A stretch of 62,020 bases of DNA from Gammaproteobacteria bacterium (GTDB taxonomy: Bacteria; Pseudomonadota; Gammaproteobacteria; Arenicellales; CAJQKF01), in assembly GCA_030429665.1 (NCBI GenBank), contig JAUIEZ010000011.1, positions 1-62,020 of the forward strand, in the 5' to 3' direction. The notes beneath the pieces are model-generated. The model did not search any database. It was not told where the DNA came from and was given only the letters and a program-made list of their open reading frames with translations. This document shows, piece by piece, positions 59,088 through 62,020 of the stretch (its first letter is position 1; each line of letters starts with the position of its first letter). Made by a program: the position numbers and the translations under genes.

Positions 59088-60850
59088 ACAAGCAAGACGA
59101 TACCCGATCCAGCTTGCTGGAACGTTTGGATCCGGTCACCCTGGCGCTGGTGCAGAATCGGCTCGACCACGTGGCGCGACAGATGGGCTGGGTTATGACG
59201 CGTACCGCGCGTAGCCCCATCTTCAACCACGCCCACGATTTCTCCTGCTTCATCACCAACGCCGAGGGCGTCCTGCTCTCTCAGGCCGACGGCATTCCGA
59301 TCCATACGGGCGGCGGCGGCTTTACCATCCGCGCCGTCATCGATGCGTTTCGAGGACGCATCGAACAAGGCGACGTCTTCCTTTCCAACGATCCCTACGC
59401 GGCCGGTGGCAACCACCTCCCGGACTGGGTCATCGCCAGGCCGGTGTTCGTACAGGGCCAACTGGTTGCCTTCACCTGCAATCGTGCCCACCAGTCGGAT
59501 ATCGGCGGTGGTGCGGCCGGTACTTACAATCCGCTGGCCACGGAGATTTTCCACGAGGGCATACGCCTGCCGCCTCTGAAGATTGCCGACGCCGACGGTG
59601 TTCGCGACGACGTCTGGTCGTTGCTGCTGCTCAACACCCGGTGTCCCGAGGAACTCGACGGCGACGTGCGCGCGATGATGGGCTCTACGCAGATCGGCGC
59701 CGAACACGTGGCCGAGCTGGTCGCGGGTCTCGGGTTGGACTCGGCGATGGACTACTTCGACGGTCTGCTCGATCACGGCGAGCGACGCATGCGCCAGGCC
59801 ATTGCGGCATTGCCTGACGGCGAGTACCGGGGCGTGGACGGCTTCGATAACGACTGCTTCGATCCGGTAGACGTGGAAGTGCAGGTCAAGGTGGTCGTGG
59901 ACGGGGACCGGCTGGTCATCGACTTCACCGGCACCAGCGGGCAGATCCGCGGTTTCAAGAACAGCTCGCTGGCAAATACCCACTCGGCAGTCTATGCGGC
60001 GGTGTCATCGTTCTTCGATGCGGACATTCCGCGCAACGAAGGCACGTTTCGGCCACTTCAGATCATCGCGCCCAGGGGCTCGCTGGTGAACCCGGATCCA
60101 CCGGCCCCGGTGACCATGTGCACGGTGTTTCCCGCGTACGAAATCATCCACGCCTGCTGGTGGGCGCTGGGCAGCGCCGCACCCGAACGTGCCTGCGCCG
60201 GCTGGGGCAAGAACTCCTTTCCTAACAGTTCGGGCCGTCGAGACGAGGGTGGAACCTGGGTCATGTATCACTGGGGCGGGTTGTCCGGCGCGGGCGCGGT
60301 AAGCGGTCGCGACGGCTTCAATCAGCTCGGACCACTGGTAACGCTCGGCGGATTGACCATTCCCAATGCCGAGGTCTACGAACAGCTCTACCCGGTTCGC
60401 GTGCTGCGCCAGGAGTTTCGATGCGACGGGGGCGGTATCGGCGAGTACCGAGGCGGCACCGGCGTGGAATACGTGGTGCAAACACGCGCGCCTGCCGAGT
60501 ACTCCTTCCGGGCGGAGGGGGTCACGCGCCCCACCGGGCTGGGCGTGAACGGCGGCGGTGCCGGCGCGCGGGGGACCTTGCGCGTGGAACCCGTCGAGGG
60601 CGAGGCGGTGACCCCGCCGGTGTACGGGTTGCTTCGCTTCGAGCCCGCAACGCTTACCGTCCGTTCGCCCGGCGGCGGCGGCTTCGGCAACCCGCTGGAG
60701 CGCGACCCCGCCCGCGTCTTGCGCGACGTCCAGGACGGCGTCGTCTCACGCGGGGCGGCGCTCGAGAGCTACGGCGTGGTGATCGGCGACGACGGGTCGC
60801 TGGACGAGCCGGCGACCGTCGCGCTGCGCGATCGACGCCGCCCGGCCTAG
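59084..60850 (+). CDS. hyuB: Hydantoinase/oxoprolinase/acetophenone carboxylase family, subunit B
   Basis: 588 aa from the ATG overlapping the hyuA stop; the longer open frame to its left is antisense-like shadow of hyuA. Motifs include ARSPIFNHAHDFSC, GDVFLSNDPYAAGGNHLPD, NRAHQSDIGG and the C-terminal GEYRGGTGVEYVV and SPGGGGFGNPLERD. It should form the catalytic partner of HyuA in the cytoplasm. No racemase or carbamoylase gene is in view. Confidence 0.92.
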   Translation: MNKQDDTRSSLLERLDPVTLALVQNRLDHVARQMGWVMTRTARSPIFNHAHDFSCFITNAEGVLLSQADGIPIHTGGGGFTIRAVIDAFRGRIEQGDVFLSNDPYAAGGNHLPDWVIARPVFVQGQLVAFTCNRAHQSDIGGGAAGTYNPLATEIFHEGIRLPPLKIADADGVRDDVWSLLLLNTRCPEELDGDVRAMMGSTQIGAEHVAELVAGLGLDSAMDYFDGLLDHGERRMRQAIAALPDGEYRGVDGFDNDCFDPVDVEVQVKVVVDGDRLVIDFTGTSGQIRGFKNSSLANTHSAVYAAVSSFFDADIPRNEGTFRPLQIIAPRGSLVNPDPPAPVTMCTVFPAYEIIHACWWALGSAAPERACAGWGKNSFPNSSGRRDEGGTWVMYHWGGLSGAGAVSGRDGFNQLGPLVTLGGLTIPNAEVYEQLYPVRVLRQEFRCDGGGIGEYRGGTGVEYVVQTRAPAEYSFRAEGVTRPTGLGVNGGGAGARGTLRVEPVEGEAVTPPVYGLLRFEPATLTVRSPGGGGFGNPLERDPARVLRDVQDGVVSRGAALESYGVVIGDDGSLDEPATVALRDRRRPA

Positions 60851-60862
60851 CCCTGTCTAGGC
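60845..60862. terminator. Small hairpin between convergent genes
   Basis: GCCTAG-N6-CTAGGC overlaps the hyuB stop codon and ends two bases before the TRAP permease stop. It is short and has no U tract, so it is a weak candidate. Confidence 0.25.
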
Positions 60863-60863
60863 A

Positions 60864-62020
60864 TCAGTTTCGCAACAGGTTAGGCAGCAGCAGGCTGATC
60901 TGCGGGAAGGCCGTCAGCAGGATGGTCACCAGTACCAGGACCAGGATGTAGGGGATCACGGAGCGCGAAATCGACTCTATGCTGGTCTTGGCGATCTGCG
61001 TGGCCACGAACAGGTTGGCGCCGAGCGGTGGCGTGAGGAAGCCGATCTCGGAGGTGATCACCAGCAGGATGCCGAAGTGGATCGGATCGACGCCCAGCGC
61101 CACCACCACTGGCAGCAGGATCGGCGTCAGGATGACAATGGTCGCCAGGGTTTCCATGAAGGTGCCGATGATGATCAGCGCGACGTTGATCAGCATCAGT
61201 ACTAGGAACCAGTTGTCGGAGAAATTGAGCAGCAGGGCGCTGAGTTTCTGCGGCACCTCGAAGTTGGTGAGCATGCGGCCGAAGGCGCCCGCGAGTCCCA
61301 CCATGATGGTGACCGTGCCGCAGATCACCACCGCGTGCAGCGCAGCGCGATACAGTTTCGACCAGGTCAGCTCGCGGTAGATCACCGCGCCAACGAACAG
61401 TCCGTAGACCACCGCGATCACCGATGCCTCGGTGGGCGTGAACACACCGCCGTAGATGCCGCCGAGCACGATGAACGGCGCCAGCAGCGCCCAGAAGGCG
61501 TTCTTCATCGCCGCAATGCGCTCGGCGGCCGTGTAGACGCGACCGGTCCCGCCGAGGCCAGCCCGGCGGCACATCAGCCAGCTGGCGAGGATCAACAATG
61601 CCCCGGTGAGCAGCCCCGGGATCAATCCGGCGATGAACATGCTGGTGATCGACACGTTGCCGACCACGCCGTAGATGATCATCGGGTTGCTCGGCGGGAT
61701 CATGATACCGATGGTGCCGCCGGTGGAGGTTACCGCGCCTGCCAATGGCGCGCTGTATCCGGCCCGGATCATGGCCGGGATCATGATGGTGCCGATCGCC
61801 GCCACGGTTGCCGGACCGGAGCCGGAAATGGAGGAGAAGAAGATGCAGGCGAGGATCGTTACCGCCGAAAGCCCGCCGGTGATGCCGCCAACCAGCGTTT
61901 GCGCGAACTCGATCAGGCGTCGGGACAGGCCGCCGAATTCCATCAGGTATCCGGCGAGGACGAAGAACGGCACCGCCATCAGCGGGAACGAGTCGGTGGC
62001 GTTGTACGCTGTCTGCGGCA
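60864..62020 (-). CDS. TRAP transporter large permease (DctM), 5' end beyond window
   Basis: At least 385 codons are visible and the frame is open through the right edge (NATDSFPLMAVPFFVLAGYL), so the N-terminus is outside. About ten helices remain, with signatures FFSSISGSGPATVAAIGTIMIPAM, GTIGIMIPPSNPMIIYG, GVFTPTEASVIAV and FLTPPLGANLFVA. The Q and P subunit genes should lie further right. It may import the HyuAB substrate; that is inference from the convergent layout. Confidence 0.95.
   Translation of the reverse strand, partial: PQTAYNATDSFPLMAVPFFVLAGYLMEFGGLSRRLIEFAQTLVGGITGGLSAVTILACIFFSSISGSGPATVAAIGTIMIPAMIRAGYSAPLAGAVTSTGGTIGIMIPPSNPMIIYGVVGNVSITSMFIAGLIPGLLTGALLILASWLMCRRAGLGGTGRVYTAAERIAAMKNAFWALLAPFIVLGGIYGGVFTPTEASVIAVVYGLFVGAVIYRELTWSKLYRAALHAVVICGTVTIMVGLAGAFGRMLTNFEVPQKLSALLLNFSDNWFLVLMLINVALIIIGTFMETLATIVILTPILLPVVVALGVDPIHFGILLVITSEIGFLTPPLGANLFVATQIAKTSIESISRSVIPYILVLVLVTILLTAFPQISLLLPNLLRN

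Overview
The window is high-GC bacterial DNA whose clearest taxonomic signal is an aprM-aprB-aprA operon (adenylylsulfate reductase with the AprM membrane partner). That arrangement is typical of sulfur-oxidising Proteobacteria, because sulfate reducers usually pair AprBA with QmoABC. Together with TRAP transporters, aromatic catabolism, a hydantoinase/acetophenone-carboxylase type pair and several decayed transposases, it suggests a mixotrophic sulfur-oxidising gammaproteobacterium or close relative, perhaps marine or host-associated. The exact taxon is inference; no rRNA or tRNA gene is present.

Left part (1-18.2 kb, mostly minus strand). A giant exported RHS/SpvB-type polymorphic toxin has a C-terminal domain with a caspase-like His/Cys signature. 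It is followed by aprMBA with two downstream genes (an unknown 133-aa protein and a SlyD-type prolyl isomerase). A strong cluster of inverted half-sites lies at the aprM promoter. An unknown 213-aa protein, a 53-aa small protein, a glutaredoxin and a TPR protein follow.

18.4-20.5 kb is a transposon graveyard: a phytanoyl-CoA dioxygenase gene cut off mid-frame, a chimeric reading frame joining an IS3 OrfA to an IS256 C-terminus, and a truncated IS110 transposase. RNase AM and ArfB genes come next.

22.4-35.2 kb (plus strand) runs from polyol to glycogen: mannitol 2-dehydrogenase, fructokinase, GlgC, phosphoglucomutase, GlgA and GlgB. An orphan sugar/polyol-type binding protein and an NCS1-like permease follow. 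The logic is mannitol to fructose to fructose-6-P, then (with a Pgi outside the window) glucose-1-P, ADP-glucose and glycogen.

35.3-38.8 kb is a patchwork of broken genes: a fumarylacetoacetase scrap, the C-terminal part of a multi-rhodanese protein, and a large N-terminally truncated effector-like protein with a nucleotidyltransferase-fold motif.

39.0-51.4 kb (minus strand) is an 11-kb catabolic operon read from a class III extradiol dioxygenase through a C-C hydrolase, aldehyde dehydrogenase, TRAP transporter (P-M-Q order), a 4,5-dihydroxyphthalate-decarboxylase-like protein, a hydroxycinnamoyl-CoA hydratase-lyase-like protein, a CoA transferase, a hydratase and an aldolase. A HutC-type GntR regulator sits upstream. 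Similar dyads lie 77-78 nt upstream of both the regulator and the dioxygenase, a likely operator pair.

51.5-54.8 kb holds a dual-specificity phosphatase overlapping an ADP-ribosylglycohydrolase, a MESH1-type (p)ppGpp hydrolase and a Tat-exported protein of unknown function. 55.1-56.4 kb holds a decayed Y1/REP-type transposase followed by three identical 25-nt direct repeats. The right end carries hyuA-hyuB and a converging TRAP large-permease gene cut by the window edge.
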